This document shows positions 34,722-45,744 of a stretch of 64,000 nt of DNA, piece after piece. A program made the position numbers and the translations under genes. Source of the stretch: Tetraselmis striata (lineage: Eukaryota > Chlorophyta > Chlorodendrophyceae > Chlorodendrales > Chlorodendraceae); contig VCJN01002339.1 of assembly GCA_006384855.1 (NCBI GenBank), positions 1 through 64,000 on the forward strand, written 5' to 3'. Each line of letters opens with the position of its first letter. The first letter of the stretch is position 1. The notes beneath the pieces are model-generated. The model was not told the origin of the DNA, searched no databases, and worked only from the letters and a program-made list of their open reading frames with translations.

Positions 34722-36200
34722 CTAGTCGTCGCTGTCGAGGTGTCGGCTGAGTCGATCCGCCCACACGTTCGCGGCGGACCGGATGTAGCGGGTTCTGATG
34801 TGTACGCCGTTGCTGTCCAGCAGGTACCATAGCTTGCGTAGTTCCGCCATCATCGCCGGAGAGTGGGAGCTGAGGCCATCAAGGACGCTGCACACCGCCT
34901 CGTTGTCCTCGTGCAGCAACACGCGGCGACCAGCGAGGTGCAGCAGGAAAGACTCCACTGCCAGCCGGACGGCCTTCATTTCTTTCTAGATGATGTGCTG
35001 GCGCTCGTCGGCTGCCTCCCAGAACCCCCGCGCCTCCAGCCTGCCATTCAGCACTGCACCCCAACCGTAGCCGGAGCTGTCGCAGTGCATGTAGGCCGTC
35101 TCCACATGGCGGTGGATAGGGCGGCCGTTGGCCTGAGTCGGCACGGCAGTCCGCCACTGCAGGTCGCGCCGCAGCTGGTGTGTCATGCGCACTCGGCCGC
35201 CCCACTTGGAGCCCACCACGTCGTGGAGCTCCCGCAGGTAGAAGCGCGCGGCCGGGATTGCCAAGAAAAGGCATTGAGCCCGCCCAGCGAGCGACTGCAG
35301 CTCCCGCACGGGTAGCCAACGGGCGTCGTGGGCCGCGCGCTGCAGCAATGGCTTGGCTTGGCGCGCGAGCCGCTGCAGTTTGTCCACCGGGGCATAAAAA
35401 TATCCCGTGGCTGTGTCGATGTCCACCCCCAGGTGCTGGCCGTACTGGACCGGCTCCCACAGCCCTTTGGCGGGTTGCGCAGCAGGCCCAGGCTGTCCAG
35501 CAAGTCGGAGCTCCAGCGCCTCCGGCTCCGACGAGGCGAACAACAAGAAATCGTCGACGTATGGTAAGATGCGCGCTCCCCTCCACCGCCCGCGGCGCAG
35601 GCAGCGGCGTGACCGCGGGACATTGCTAGGCGCAGCGGGGGTAGTCGGAGAGCGTAGGTGCTTGACGAACGTCATCGTGAACGTCGTGAAGTAGTAAGGG
35701 CTGAGCGACCAGCCCATGGGAAGGCCGCACAGCCGGTAGAGGGTCCCGCGGATGTTGACTGTGAAGTAGTCGCGATCGGAGGGCGCGATGCCCAGGGCAT
35801 AGAAGACGTCTTGCAGGTCGAACGAAAACATGTAATCCCCTTTCGCGGTCAGGTGTCGGACGCCCATGAGTGTCTCCATCCGTAGTCGCTTGCGCGCCCA
35901 GAAGGTGTTGAGCACGCGGAGGTCGATGATGAAACGCCACTAGTTGCCGCCGGGCTTCGGAACGAATAACGCCCGGGACACCCACCATGCGCACGACGAC
36001 TTCTCCCACGCGCCGGCCGCCGTAAAGCGTCTTAGTTCGGCGGTGAGGAACTTGAGTTGGGCAGGGGTTGCGTCGTTGAATGAGACGCCTTGGTTGAACC
36101 TTGGGGCGGGCCGGTTGTAGCGGAAAGGCACGCGTACGCCATCCCGTATCCAGCTCGTCACTTGCGCGCTCGCGCCGATGTCTCGCCAGTGCCGCCAACT
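34722..36200 (-). CDS. Reverse transcriptase and RNase H of the PAT-like element (fossil)
   Basis: The polymerase shows FSFDLQDVFYALG (motif A), GLPMGWSLSPYYF (motif B) and ILPYVDDFLLFAS (motif C, catalytic Asp-Asp). RNase H follows, with LLHEDNEAVCSVL and the closing NVWADRLSRHLD. The SLSPYYF wording is typical of DIRS-order enzymes. It lies between the gag-like region and the recombinase, as expected. Confidence 0.8.
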
Positions 36201-36267
36201 CCGCCTTACGGGGTGACGCATATAGTCAGAGTCGGGGCAACAGCTGTCGGCGCGGCGCGCCACACCG

Positions 36268-37276
36268 TCAGTCGCGTGTCTTGTCGCCGGTCCTGCCGCC
36301 GTTTTTGCCGCGGTTCTTGGCGTCCGCCTCGCGGCGTTGCTGCTCCCGCCTCTCGTGCGCCGCCTTGTCCTTTTCCTTTCGCTCCTTGACGCGGTCGGTG
36401 TCGCGCTCCGCTGCTTGCCTCTTGAAGGTCGTTGATGCCTGTGCCTTGGCCGCAGCCGCGAGGCCGACCTCGAGGCGCTTGTCCTCAAGCGCTGCCAGGA
36501 GGCCGTCGACGACGTTGGCGGAGCGTTCATGCTCGGCGGTGTCGAAGACTCGGGAGTAGATGAGTCGCTCGGCGACTTGTTCCTCGGGGGTGAGGGCCTT
36601 CTTGGCCTTGAAGCGTCGAAGGTAGGTGAGCCTGGCCTCATCCGCGTCGCCCACTGCTTCAAGCGTGCGATGCGCGGCGTCGAGTAGGTCGAGGGCGTCG
36701 ACGCGGTCTTGGGTGGGGGTATAGGGCGCGCGAAGCGTAGCCAGAGCTGTCTTAGCCGCCGGGTTAGCGGCGGCGCGGTAGACGCCATAGCACAGCAGGT
36801 GGCGGTACTCGTCGCGCGACGCAGTCTTGTTGGCCTCAGTGAGATAGCGGTCGGCCTCGTCGTTACGGGGCCGCCAGAGGCTCGGGCGTGTGGCGCCCGA
36901 CGGGGGGGGGGGGGGGGGGGGGGCAGTCTTGGTACGCCCGGGGCAAGAGGTCTTCCCAATCCCGAGGGTGGATGAACACGGCCGCGGCGTCGCGCGCGCC
37001 CCCCGTAGCAGCGGTTGTCCGGGCGTCGTGCTCCGGCTCCTTGCCACCCTCGCCGACTTCGTCGTCGTCCGAGGGAATGTCGCGCTGCTCCGTGTGCTTG
37101 TGGTTGTCCTGTTCGTCCAAGCGGGTCGATAAAGCGTCCACCTTCAACGCCAGCGCTTGCAGTAACGCAAGCGTTGTCGTGTCCCGTGTCGTCTCTGTCG
37201 GCTCCGCGGGCGTTTCGGCCAAACTGTCGGCTGGCGTTGCCTTCGTAGGGTCTGCCGCCTTCTTGCCGCCTGCCAT
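36268..37276 (-). CDS. Gag-like region of the PAT-like element (fossil)
   Basis: Minus-strand frames begin MAGGKKAADPTKATPAD and run through a coiled, charged stretch (DALSTRLDEQDNHKH) into a Lys/Arg/Glu-rich tail. This lies first in the element, where DIRS-order elements carry gag. A poly(G) run at about 36902-36922 falls within it. No family motif is visible; the call rests on position and composition. Confidence 0.55.
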
Positions 37277-37373
37277 CGTAGCGTGCGCAAGTGTCGTGGT
37301 GGAAGACTAGTCGTCGAGACCGTCCACTCGTAGAGATATTCACACCTTGCACACCTACGAGAGGTGCGACGCC

Positions 37374-37622
37374 GTTGCGCTAGCTGGTAAGCTGGCGCAA
37401 ATGCAGAGGGTGGACTCCCCTCGTCGTGCGGGTGCGTCATGTAGCAGGGTTGTCGCATGCTGTCGCTAGCGCCGTTGGACATCGGGAAGTCCAAGCGGTA
37501 CGCGTACTGCGAGTACATGTACTGGTCGCTAGCATTCAAACTACTGTGGAATCTTAACGTTACCAGTACCGGTGACAGAATAGCCCGGTGTAATCAAACC
37601 TCTATATTACCAATCTGACCAT
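37374..37622 (-). repeat. Split direct repeat A1 of the PAT-like element
   Basis: This 249-bp block recurs in the same orientation at 32777-33025. It forms the 5' end of the element on the minus strand. Confidence 0.85.
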
Positions 37623-38391
37623 AAAAACCCCGTTAGTCCGAATTCGGCATATATCGGTTATCTTAATGTCAGAATTCTACGATTTGAGCAGTAGTTTTTG
37701 CACCCCAAACTAATTCTAAACACCGGCATGTCACCCCGCGCCCCTAGCTCGGAGGGTTTTCGTAATGCGTTGATGCTCGAAAAATGCTCCCCAACTACCC
37801 CTGGAGGACAATTCGCTTACCATTAATTTTGAAGCGTAGTGAGCAACCCAAATACGAAGTCTTAGTGCTCCCAGCGATCGCAGTGCCACGTAATGCGTCC
37901 ATGCTAGCTACACATTTTTGTACAATATCACGCCCTAGTTTTGTTTCCCTTGCAAGATATGCGCGCATATTGGTTTTGGAACTTGGTTTCGGAGATCGAC
38001 AGTAAACACTTAACATAAAATAGACGTGATTCTATATAATGCATGGCATCGGCTAGTGTTCAGTACTTTAGACGATGGTCGCATGTGCATCATGCGTCGT
38101 CACGTGTGCGCGTACCACGCGCCCCCTTAGCTTTGTTCCCTAGCCTATGCATGGCGTGCATCGTTTGAAGATTTGTTTGGACAACCGGCATGTGTTTGTG
38201 GACAGTAACCGCAGTTAGGTAGCATTGTGTTGGATTTGCCGCCTATTTCCTATATAGCCAGCTATGTCCTTGTAGGTATACCACTACAAGCCTTCGGGCG
38301 ACCGCCCCAGCAAAGTATCCCTATCTCACGCTGCGCTACGCGCCGCTCAGCGTTAGCGCCGTATCTGACTATTGAATACATATATAGTAAG

Positions 38392-39266
38392 ATGGTGCGG
38401 AGGCCGCGGAGCAGTAAAGCTGATCGGGAAGCGGTGCCGGTACTATTGCAAGCATGCAATGGAGACGTGGCAGCGGTGGCTAGGCAATTGCATCGTGATG
38501 TGCGCTTCGTGAAACGTTGGGCGGAACGGCATGCAGCCGGAGAAGGCCCGGATAACAAGCAAGGGCAAGGGCGCAAGCGATTGCTAGATGGCGCGGCGGT
38601 GACCGCCGCAAAGCGTATCGCATCTGGTCGCACCAAAGTTGGATCGAAGATAATCGCTAGACGTTTGCACAACTGTAGCAAGACACAGAAATAGGCATCT
38701 ACAAGCACCGTTCAGCGTGCTTTACGGATTGGGAGAGCCCCTATCGTGTGGATGAGCCTTATACGGCGTCAGCACCTAATAATCCGCAATATGGCTACAA
38801 GGTTGCAGTGGTGCCATCGACACCTACATGTGGAATGGAAGCGTGTTATGGTTACCGATTCCCATTACACAGTGTTGCACAAGTCCACGGGCAAGAAGCG
38901 ATATCAAAATCCGCGCCACCGCGTCACTTTGGACACGGAACACCATGGCCCAACAGTGCACCTATATCTTGGTGCTAGTGTCCATGGCATAAGCAAGGCA
39001 CACCTTGTCAGCGGTACGGCAGGGCTGCGGACAGGGTGGAAAGGCGTTGGGAGTCAAGAATACCAGCAAGTCATTGAGAAAACACTTGTCCCTGAAGGTC
39101 GACGCATGTTTGGTGGGCAGCCCTTCACAATTTATCAAGATGGGGCCTCAGCTCACACTGCGAGGGGCACCACCCTAAAGTGGCAGACGTATCAACCCGC
39201 ACTGTCGATGCTTCAAGCTCCGCCTAAATCTCCGGATCTGAACGGGATAGAGAACATATGGAACGA
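38392..39266 (+). CDS. Tc1/mariner transposase, N-terminal and catalytic part
   Basis: The frame starts MVRRPRSSKADREAVPVL with a helix-turn-helix DNA-binding region (VAAVARQLHRDVRFVKRWAE). One in-frame TAG at 38692-38694 interrupts it; the same frame then carries the catalytic domain with Asp in VMVTDSHYTV, Asp in IYQDGASAHT and Glu in SPDLNGIENIW. Thirty-six residues separate the second Asp and the Glu, against 34 in classical Tc1. The reading is cut by the insertion at about 39266. The enzyme would excise and insert the element at TA sites. Confidence 0.8.
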
Positions 39267-39844
39267 AATTGAAATTGAAAATGAAATTGGTTACAACGTC
39301 TAGTCTGTTGCATCCGCTCGCTCAGACTGAGTTGTTCTCAGGACATGCTATCTGTAACCACAATGGGGAACACAAAGAAAGTGTTATCACAGTATAAGCT
39401 ACCGGCCATCCTCCATTGTTTCCTAGCCCCTCCTCCATCCAGTGGGCTATAGCTAAGACAGCAGCGCCCGCCTGTTGTCCCTACCTAAGTCAGGACTATC
39501 CCATCCAGAGCTCAGCAGGCAAGCTTAGGCAGCCGAAGCATCCCGCATGCAGCTACCAAGGTGTGATGGGGGAAGGGGGCTGACCGGAATAGCTATGTGG
39601 TGCTCAGTATTTATCCACCGCTGAGCCGGCTAGTATGATTGGTGGGGGCTGCGATTCCCTCCAACATGGAATTGAGTGGGTGTTGCTAGTGGTGGTGGTG
39701 GGAATCAGACTGTGTGCTTGGGGTGTGTGATGAGGTCCGGGTGTGTGTTGGTGTGTGAGCTGCAGCACCAGGCACATGGTTAGTGGTGGGCGGTGTTCTT
39801 GAGTCAACTGGCTTGGTTGTTGCTGCATTGGCTCGCTCCGCAGC

Positions 39845-41041
39845 TTACTGATGTGATTTGCTGGACGGTTGGTCTGCATCATCGTCTGTTTCCCACTCGA
39901 TGTATGAGCCGCGTGTGCCAGAGAGGCGTGGCTTGCTCTTGCTGCGGTTGCGGGTGGCGCCGTCTGAGCGGCTGCGGCCCCTGGGCTGCTTCTTCTTAAG
40001 TTTGACTGTTGTGGCTGTCTAGTCCTCGCCTGCTGGGGTGGGCTGGCTGGGGTGGCGCTCCAATTGGATGGAGAGGCGTTGTGGGTGGAGCAGCGGGTGT
40101 GTCTCCGCTGCGTAGCTGGCCAGTTCTGCTGCTATTGCGGGTTGGTTGGCTGGGGAGGACTGTGCGAGCAACTCCTTGGTTGCGGTGGTGAGGTGATGAA
40201 GTTCAGCCAGTCTTTCTGTGGTGCCGCTGGGTGTGCCCTCTCTGAACGTGCGGGGTGTTGTTGAGCGTTGGGGGGAATCAAGGGATGTGATAGCCGCGAC
40301 CGGTGTCTCCGCTGCGTCACCCTGGGTGGTGTCCACCTCCATGGCGCTGTCCATCTCCTCGTAGTTGAGGTCAAGCTCCTCCTCCTCGTCTGCATGTGCA
40401 TAAGTCGTGGCAGTGGCCGCTGGGGCTGTGGCTGAACGCGCAGGGGCTGGGGGGGGGGGGGGGGGGGGGGGGCTGCTCCGGGGGCTCGCTCCGTTGCAGC
40501 TCCTCGCTGGTCGATGGCTGCCACTGCGCCCGCAACCGTTCCGCGCCTCGGCGGGACGTGCTCAAACCCGGGGGGGGGGGGGGGGGGGGAGCGTCGCGGA
40601 CCATGGGTGCGGTCTGGGCTGCTGGGGTCGCTGGAAGAGGTAGTGCGGTTGGGCCTGCCGGTAGTGGCGGGGCTGGTGATGTGTCGGCAGGGCGCCTCTC
40701 GGCTAATGCCGGTGATGGCGCGGCCTTGATCTTCCCGCACGCTGTCGACAATGTCTTGCGCCACTGCTCAGTTCTGTCGGTGCTGCGGGTGCCACCAATG
40801 ATGATGTGGTGGTGGGCGGTCAGCTGCAGAGTGAGGGTGTAGATTGGGCGTCCGGTGGCTCGTAGGGCGAGGGACGCTTGGGCGGTCTTCCGGGCCTTCT
40901 TACGCAAGCCTATCGCATCGCGTCGGATCTGGTTGTGGCCAGTGTTGCCACCCAGTTCTCCCGCCTCGCGGATCGCCTGGCTGAAGGGGTGGATGAGCAG
41001 CTCCGAGGGATCGAACTCGGACTCCGTGAGGTAGATGACGA
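39845..41041 (-). CDS. Unknown ORF, C-terminal part (interrupted by CACTA)
   Basis: Minus-strand coding sequence reads IVIYLTESEFDPSELLIHPF, then a basic helical region (RKKARKTAQASLALRATG) and THHHI-like hydrophobic strand text (YTLTLQLTAHHHIIIGG). Two proline runs created by poly(G) tracts at about 40450-40471 and 40570-40588 follow. The C-terminal tail is basic and ends near 39847 with EWETDDDADQPSSKSHQ. No known domain is recognised. It could be ORF1 of a retroposon or a retroposed gene. Reading frame across the proline runs is uncertain. Confidence 0.45.
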
Positions 41042-41043
41042 TG

Positions 41044-41073
41044 CACTAGCCTCCCAGCCTGTCTCGTAATTAC
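41044..41073 (+). repeat. CACTA left terminal inverted repeat
   Basis: This is the left tip of the CACTA element; subterminal repeats of the form TGTAATCGC follow over the next 80 bp. Confidence 0.85.
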
Positions 41074-42004
41074 ACTGTAATGGCCCTTAATCGCGATTTT
41101 CCCACGGAATAGGCTTGTAATCGCTGTATATACCGTGTAATCGCCACTTTTCTGCTAGGCTCGGTAGTCGCAAAGAAGTCCCCGGCGGCCTGCATTCCGT
41201 AATATTGCTACCAGTAGCATGTTGTCTATTTCCATAGTATATTGGGCCCACATCGCCCCTCGCGTGGTTACCCGCCATGCCGTACTTTAACACTTCACAA
41301 TAGGCTTTGTGACGACTCGCAACGGCCAACGCCCAACGCATCGTAAGGCTCAAACCGATGTTTTACAAGTGCGGGCGAGCAGTAAACCATCGCAGCATCG
41401 CCAGTGAGTAGCTCCTACCCACCCCCACACGCTGCGAGCCGCCGGCGCCAAGTACTGGTGTGCCATGGGGCGTCGCAACTCCAAGCGCCGTATTCCTGAG
41501 GGGAAGGAGGGCTGGACGTTTGGCCACGGCTAACTGTAGGGTACCGGTATCGGCACATTAGCAGCCCTCGCCGCGGCCCCCATAACGGTATGCTTGCGCG
41601 ACGCGCCGCGAACAGTCAGTTGGCCATCACCACCCAGCCCACGCCCGCCGCTCGTGGGGCGACCATACACGGTTCGGTCACTCAAGGCCCGGCACAACGT
41701 CTCGAGGACACTAAAGCCTGCCGCCACGGTGGTTTTCGCCATCATCCAGGCGGAGCACGGCCGAAGCTTGTCAGGTGAGCGCGGGCGAGTCACAGTGCGC
41801 ACTCGACTTTCTTGCCTAGCCACGATCTTCCTCCCCTCGCTGTCAAAGTGATCCCTAGACCAGATCCGGCACCCGCCCTAGTCAAGCTTCAGAATCCGGC
41901 AGTATAGAACCATATCAAAGTTTCTGCCGGTCTGAATATGTGTCGACCCTTCTATGTGATCTGTGGTGTGTGATATATGGTTGCTGTGTGCTGGTGCATT
42001 ATGA

Positions 42005-42208
42005 TTGTCTTGGCGATGCGTGCGCTGCGCCGCTGAGCGACTCAACGACCTACCCCCCGTGCACGGCCGATGCACGCCCTGCGACACCCCCCTAAGTGTC
42101 CGGACCGTCCTGAGCGACGAGCGGGCGTGCAGAGCGGAGCTTGCCTACGTGTTTCACCGTTCTGTAGACATGGCTTGTGCCGCAGCACATGACCTGACTG
42201 GCATGTAA
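42005..42208 (+). CDS. Short Cys-rich ORF at the head of the satellite
   Basis: This 67-codon frame starts MSWRCVRCAAERLNDL with two CxxC pairs (CVRC and CTPC), a possible small zinc ribbon. It ends FHRSVDMACAAAHDLTGM. That C-terminal tail is repeated, with small changes, in every unit of the downstream array. It may be the last exon of a gene in the CACTA element, or chance. Confidence 0.3.
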   Translation: MSWRCVRCAAERLNDLPPVHGRCTPCDTPLSVRTVLSDERACRAELAYVFHRSVDMACAAAHDLTGM

Positions 42209-44625
42209 TTCATTTGCTTTACTTATGATCGCTCGGCCTCTGGGACTGCATCGCTGCAATGCTGTGTGCGGCACCATGCATGGGCCAGTATGGAATAGGA
42301 TCATGTTTGAATTACATGGATGTGCTGCAAATTTGTATTGACTAAATATCTAGCTGTCTGGTTGCTTACGCCGGTGCGCCCTGTGCTCTGCGGCCTAATC
42401 TGTGCCAACCCCAAAAACATTAACATGCGCGAATGCGATAGATAACCATTTCATGCACCAAGTGCAGCAAAGGATCAGGAATGTGAGAGAGATTGACGGT
42501 CAACTAGTTTTTGACCGTTCTGTAGACTTGGCTTGTGCCGCGGCACATGACTGGACTGGCATGTAGTTCATTTGCTTTACTTATGATCGCTGGGCCTCCA
42601 AGATTGCATCGCTGCAATGCTGTGTGCGGCACCATGCATGGGCCAGTATGGAATATGATCATGTTTGAATTACATGGATGTGCTGCAAGTTTGTATTGAC
42701 TAAATATCTAGCTGTCTGGTTGCTTACGCCGGTGCGCCCTGTGCTCTGCGGCCTAATCTGTGCCAGCCCCAAAAACATTAACTTGCGCGAATGCGATAGA
42801 TAACCATTTCATGCACCAAGTGCAGCAAAGGATCAGGAATGTGAGAGAGATTGACGGCCAACTAGTCTTTGACCGTTCTGTAGACTTGGCTTGTGCCGCG
42901 GCACATGACTGGACTGGCATGTAGTTCATTTGCTTTACTTATGATCGCTGGGCCTCCAAGATTGCATCGCTGCAATGCTGTGTGCGGCACCATGCATGGG
43001 CCAGTATGGAATAGGATCATGTTTGAATTACATGGATGTGCTGCAAGTTTGTATTGACTAAATATCTAGCTGTCTGGTTGCTTACGCCGGCGGTGCGCCC
43101 TGTGCTCTGCGGCCTAATCTGTGCCAGCCCCAAAAACATTAACTTGCGCGAATGCGATAGATAACCATTTCATGCACCAAGTGCAGCAAAGGATCAGGAA
43201 TGTGAGAGAGATTGACGGCCAACTAGTCTTTGACCGTTCTGTAGACTTGGCTTGTGCCGCGGCACATGACTGGACTGGCATGTAGTTCATTTGCTTTACT
43301 TATGATCGCTGGGCCTCCAAGATTGCATCGCTGCAATGCTGTGTGCGGCACCATGCATGGGCCAGTATGGAATAGGATCATGTTTGAATTACATGGATGT
43401 GCTGCAAATTTGTATTGACTAAATATCTAGCTGTCTGGTTGCTTACGCCGGTGCGCCCTGTGCTCTGCGGCCTAATCTGTGCCAGCCCCAAAAACATTAA
43501 CATGCGCGAATGCGATAGATAACCATTTCATGCACCAAGTGCAGCAAAGGATCAGGAATGTGAGAGAGATTGACGGTCAACTAGTTTTTGACCGTTCTGT
43601 AGACTTGGCTTGTGCCGCGGCACATGACTGGACTGGCATGTAGTTCATTGGCTTTACTTATGATCGCTGGGCCTCCAAGACTGCATCGCTGCAATGCTGT
43701 GTGCATCACCATGCATGGGCCAGTATGGGATAGGATCATGTTTGAATTACATGGATGTGCTGCAAGTTTGTATTGACTAAATATCTAGCTGTCTGGTTGC
43801 TTACGCCGGTGCGCCCTGTGCTCTGCGGCCTAATCTGTGCCAGCCCCAAAAACATTAACTTGCGCGAATGCGATAGATAACCATTTCATGCACCAAGTGC
43901 AGCAAAGGATCAGGAATGTGAGAGAGATTGACGGTCAACTAGTCTTTGACCGTTCTGTAGACTTGGCTTGTGCCGCGGCACATGACTGGACTGGCATGTA
44001 GTTCATTTGCTTTACTTATGATCGCTGGGCCTCCAAGATTGCATCGCTGCAATGCTGTGTGCGGCACCATGCATGGGCCAGTATGGAATAGGATCATGTT
44101 TGAATTACATGGATGTGCTGCAAGTTTGTATTGACTAAATATCTAGCTGTCTGGTTGCTTACGCCGGTGCGCCCTGTGCTCTGCGGCCTAATCTGTGCCA
44201 ACCCCAAAAACATTAACATGCGCGAATGCGATAGATAACCATTTCATGCACCAAGTGCAGCAAAGGATCAGGAATGTGAGAGAGATTGACGGTCAACTAG
44301 TTTTTGACCGTTCTGTAGACTTGGCTTGTGCCGCGGCACATGACTGGACTGGCATGTAGTTCATTTGCTTTACTTATGATCGCTGGGCCTCCAAGACTGC
44401 ATCGCTGCAATGCTGTGTGCGGCACCATGCATGGGCCAGTATGGAATAGGATCATGTTTGAATTACATGGATGTGCTGCAAACTTGTATTGACTAAATAT
44501 CTAGCTGTCTGGTTGCTTACGCCGGTGCGCCTTGCGCTATGTTGCCGAATCTGTGCCAGCCCCCAAAACACCAACATGCGCGAATGGGATAGATAACTAT
44601 TTCATGCACCATGTAGTCGCTGATG
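42155..44625 (+). repeat. Tandem array of a 358-bp unit, about 6.9 copies
   Basis: Units begin at about 42155, 42513, 42871, 43232, 43590, 43948 and 44306. Spacing is 358 bp except for one 361-bp unit that carries an extra GGC. The first unit is the most diverged and its left part joins unique coding-like sequence; the last is truncated near 44625. Inner units are nearly identical, which points to recent amplification. Each encodes the same tail, DRSVDLACAAAHDWTGM, before a TAG. Confidence 0.92.
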
Positions 44626-45066
44626 CAGCCATGCTCCTGGATCCAAGCCACAGCAGCACGGAGAACTGCTTGCCGCGCAGCTGAATGCCATCCCTCTACA
44701 GTTTTCAGACTTGCTAGATCACGCCTCCGTCCTTGGCAATAAAGTCCGTGTAGCTGTCACCACCTTCACGCATGCCAGACATAGATAGCAGCAGGAATGC
44801 AATTGTAAGTGATGTTGAATTGATGCCTTTAAAATTTCAAACCGCAATCTGCATTACATGCATTTATCGCACCTTTATATAAGCACACTTTATTGCAATT
44901 ATAGTTGGGGCTATTGATGGACCAGCCATCCATCCCTTGCCCATGTGCATTCCTGCGCTCTATGATTGCCTTGATCACGACCACGATGATCTTCACCTGC
45001 CCCTTCTTGTATTCCGGGCTTTGCATATCACGACATCAAAGATAAACATCATATCAGAGCATGCTA

Positions 45067-45106
<40 letters not shown>

Positions 45107-45744
45107 TATAATTGCATAGATGCATGTGAATGGCACAGCAGCGGGACACACCTTCTATTTACCTTATTGTACGAAGTAGCCCGCTTGATTCTTGATATGT
45201 GAGACTGCCTGCTAGCGCAGCCTGTGGCTCCGGAGTAAGTCGCCTTGCGCCTTGGTGCACCGTGTGCCAACCGGCCTCTTGCGCGGCACTACAAGCCGGT
45301 TGGCAGCCCCGTCGTATTGGGATAGTCAATCGCTTGTCTCATTACTGTTTATTGGGCTTGTGCATACGCGTATATTAATTTGTTATAATATGTGTATATA
45401 TTTATTATATATTTACATTGGATCATTATAATATACAATTTATATATAACATAATGATATAATATGTATGATATTAAGACGGAGCGCGAGTCGTCCAGGC
45501 GCGGCGCCTGACTTGTTTATTTTAGAAAGCGGCTGCGCCTACCTGACGCACACTCGCCAGACAGTACAGGTACCGTAGCTGCTCGTCCCCCAGCACCCTC
45601 CATCATGGTTTCCAAGTGTCCAATGGGGGTGTCGTCTCGCTGTATTTTACCTCGTTTGTACCCGACTCGACACGTGCGCAGATATTGAACCCAGTACCAA
45701 AGTCCCCCCCCCCCCCCCCCCCCACCACACACACGGGATCTGAC
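44626..45744. other. No firm gene; AT microsatellite and poly(C) run
   Basis: This part of the CACTA interior holds an (AT)n run at about 45070-45105, an AT-rich stretch at 45360-45470, and a poly(C) run at about 45704-45723 just upstream of the three-exon ORF. No coding sequence is supported. Confidence 0.5.

Larger units (their letters stand above)
32660..37622 (-). mobile_element. PAT/TOC-like tyrosine-recombinase retroelement (DIRS order) fossil
   Basis: The element, about 4.96 kb, reads on the minus strand in the order gag-like region, reverse transcriptase with RNase H, tyrosine recombinase. It has split direct repeats: A copies at 37374-37622 and 32777-33025 (about 95% identical by eye), and short B copies at 33024-33055 and 32660-32690. 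The A1-ORFs-B1-A2-B2 layout is that of PAT-like elements and green-algal TOC3, not of DIRS1 with inverted ends. No longer target duplication is present; the two junctions share only AT. It is fairly young and looks largely complete. Confidence 0.85.
30487..37836 (+). mobile_element. R element, left copy (interrupted twice)
   Basis: About 753 bp of repeat R survive as 30487-30873, 32503-32659 and 37623-37836. They match the uninterrupted copy at 47703-48465 in order and orientation. The element begins CGCTTCAAAATACATGG and ends with the inverted CGCTTCAAAATTAATGG. A TA dinucleotide follows at 37837-37838; the left flank has TT. The copia insertion and the PAT-like element account for the missing alignment. 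R has no coding capacity that I can see and looks like a non-autonomous Tc1/mariner-type element. Confidence 0.8.

Noticed and set aside
33000-35900. Plus-strand ORFs over the PAT-like element
   Set aside because: They are GC-driven shadows of the recombinase and reverse transcriptase on the minus strand.
40396-40842. Glycine-rich plus-strand protein
   Set aside because: The Gly runs are poly(G) tracts; the minus strand carries the better protein-like sequence in phase with 46847-47411.
41530-41823. Minus-strand ORF inside the CACTA left end
   Set aside because: Composition is plausible (GFSVLETLCRALSD) but there is no start, splice or family support.
42155-44625. CRISPR array
   Set aside because: Units are 358 bp and repeat end to end with no short repeat/spacer alternation; this is a satellite.
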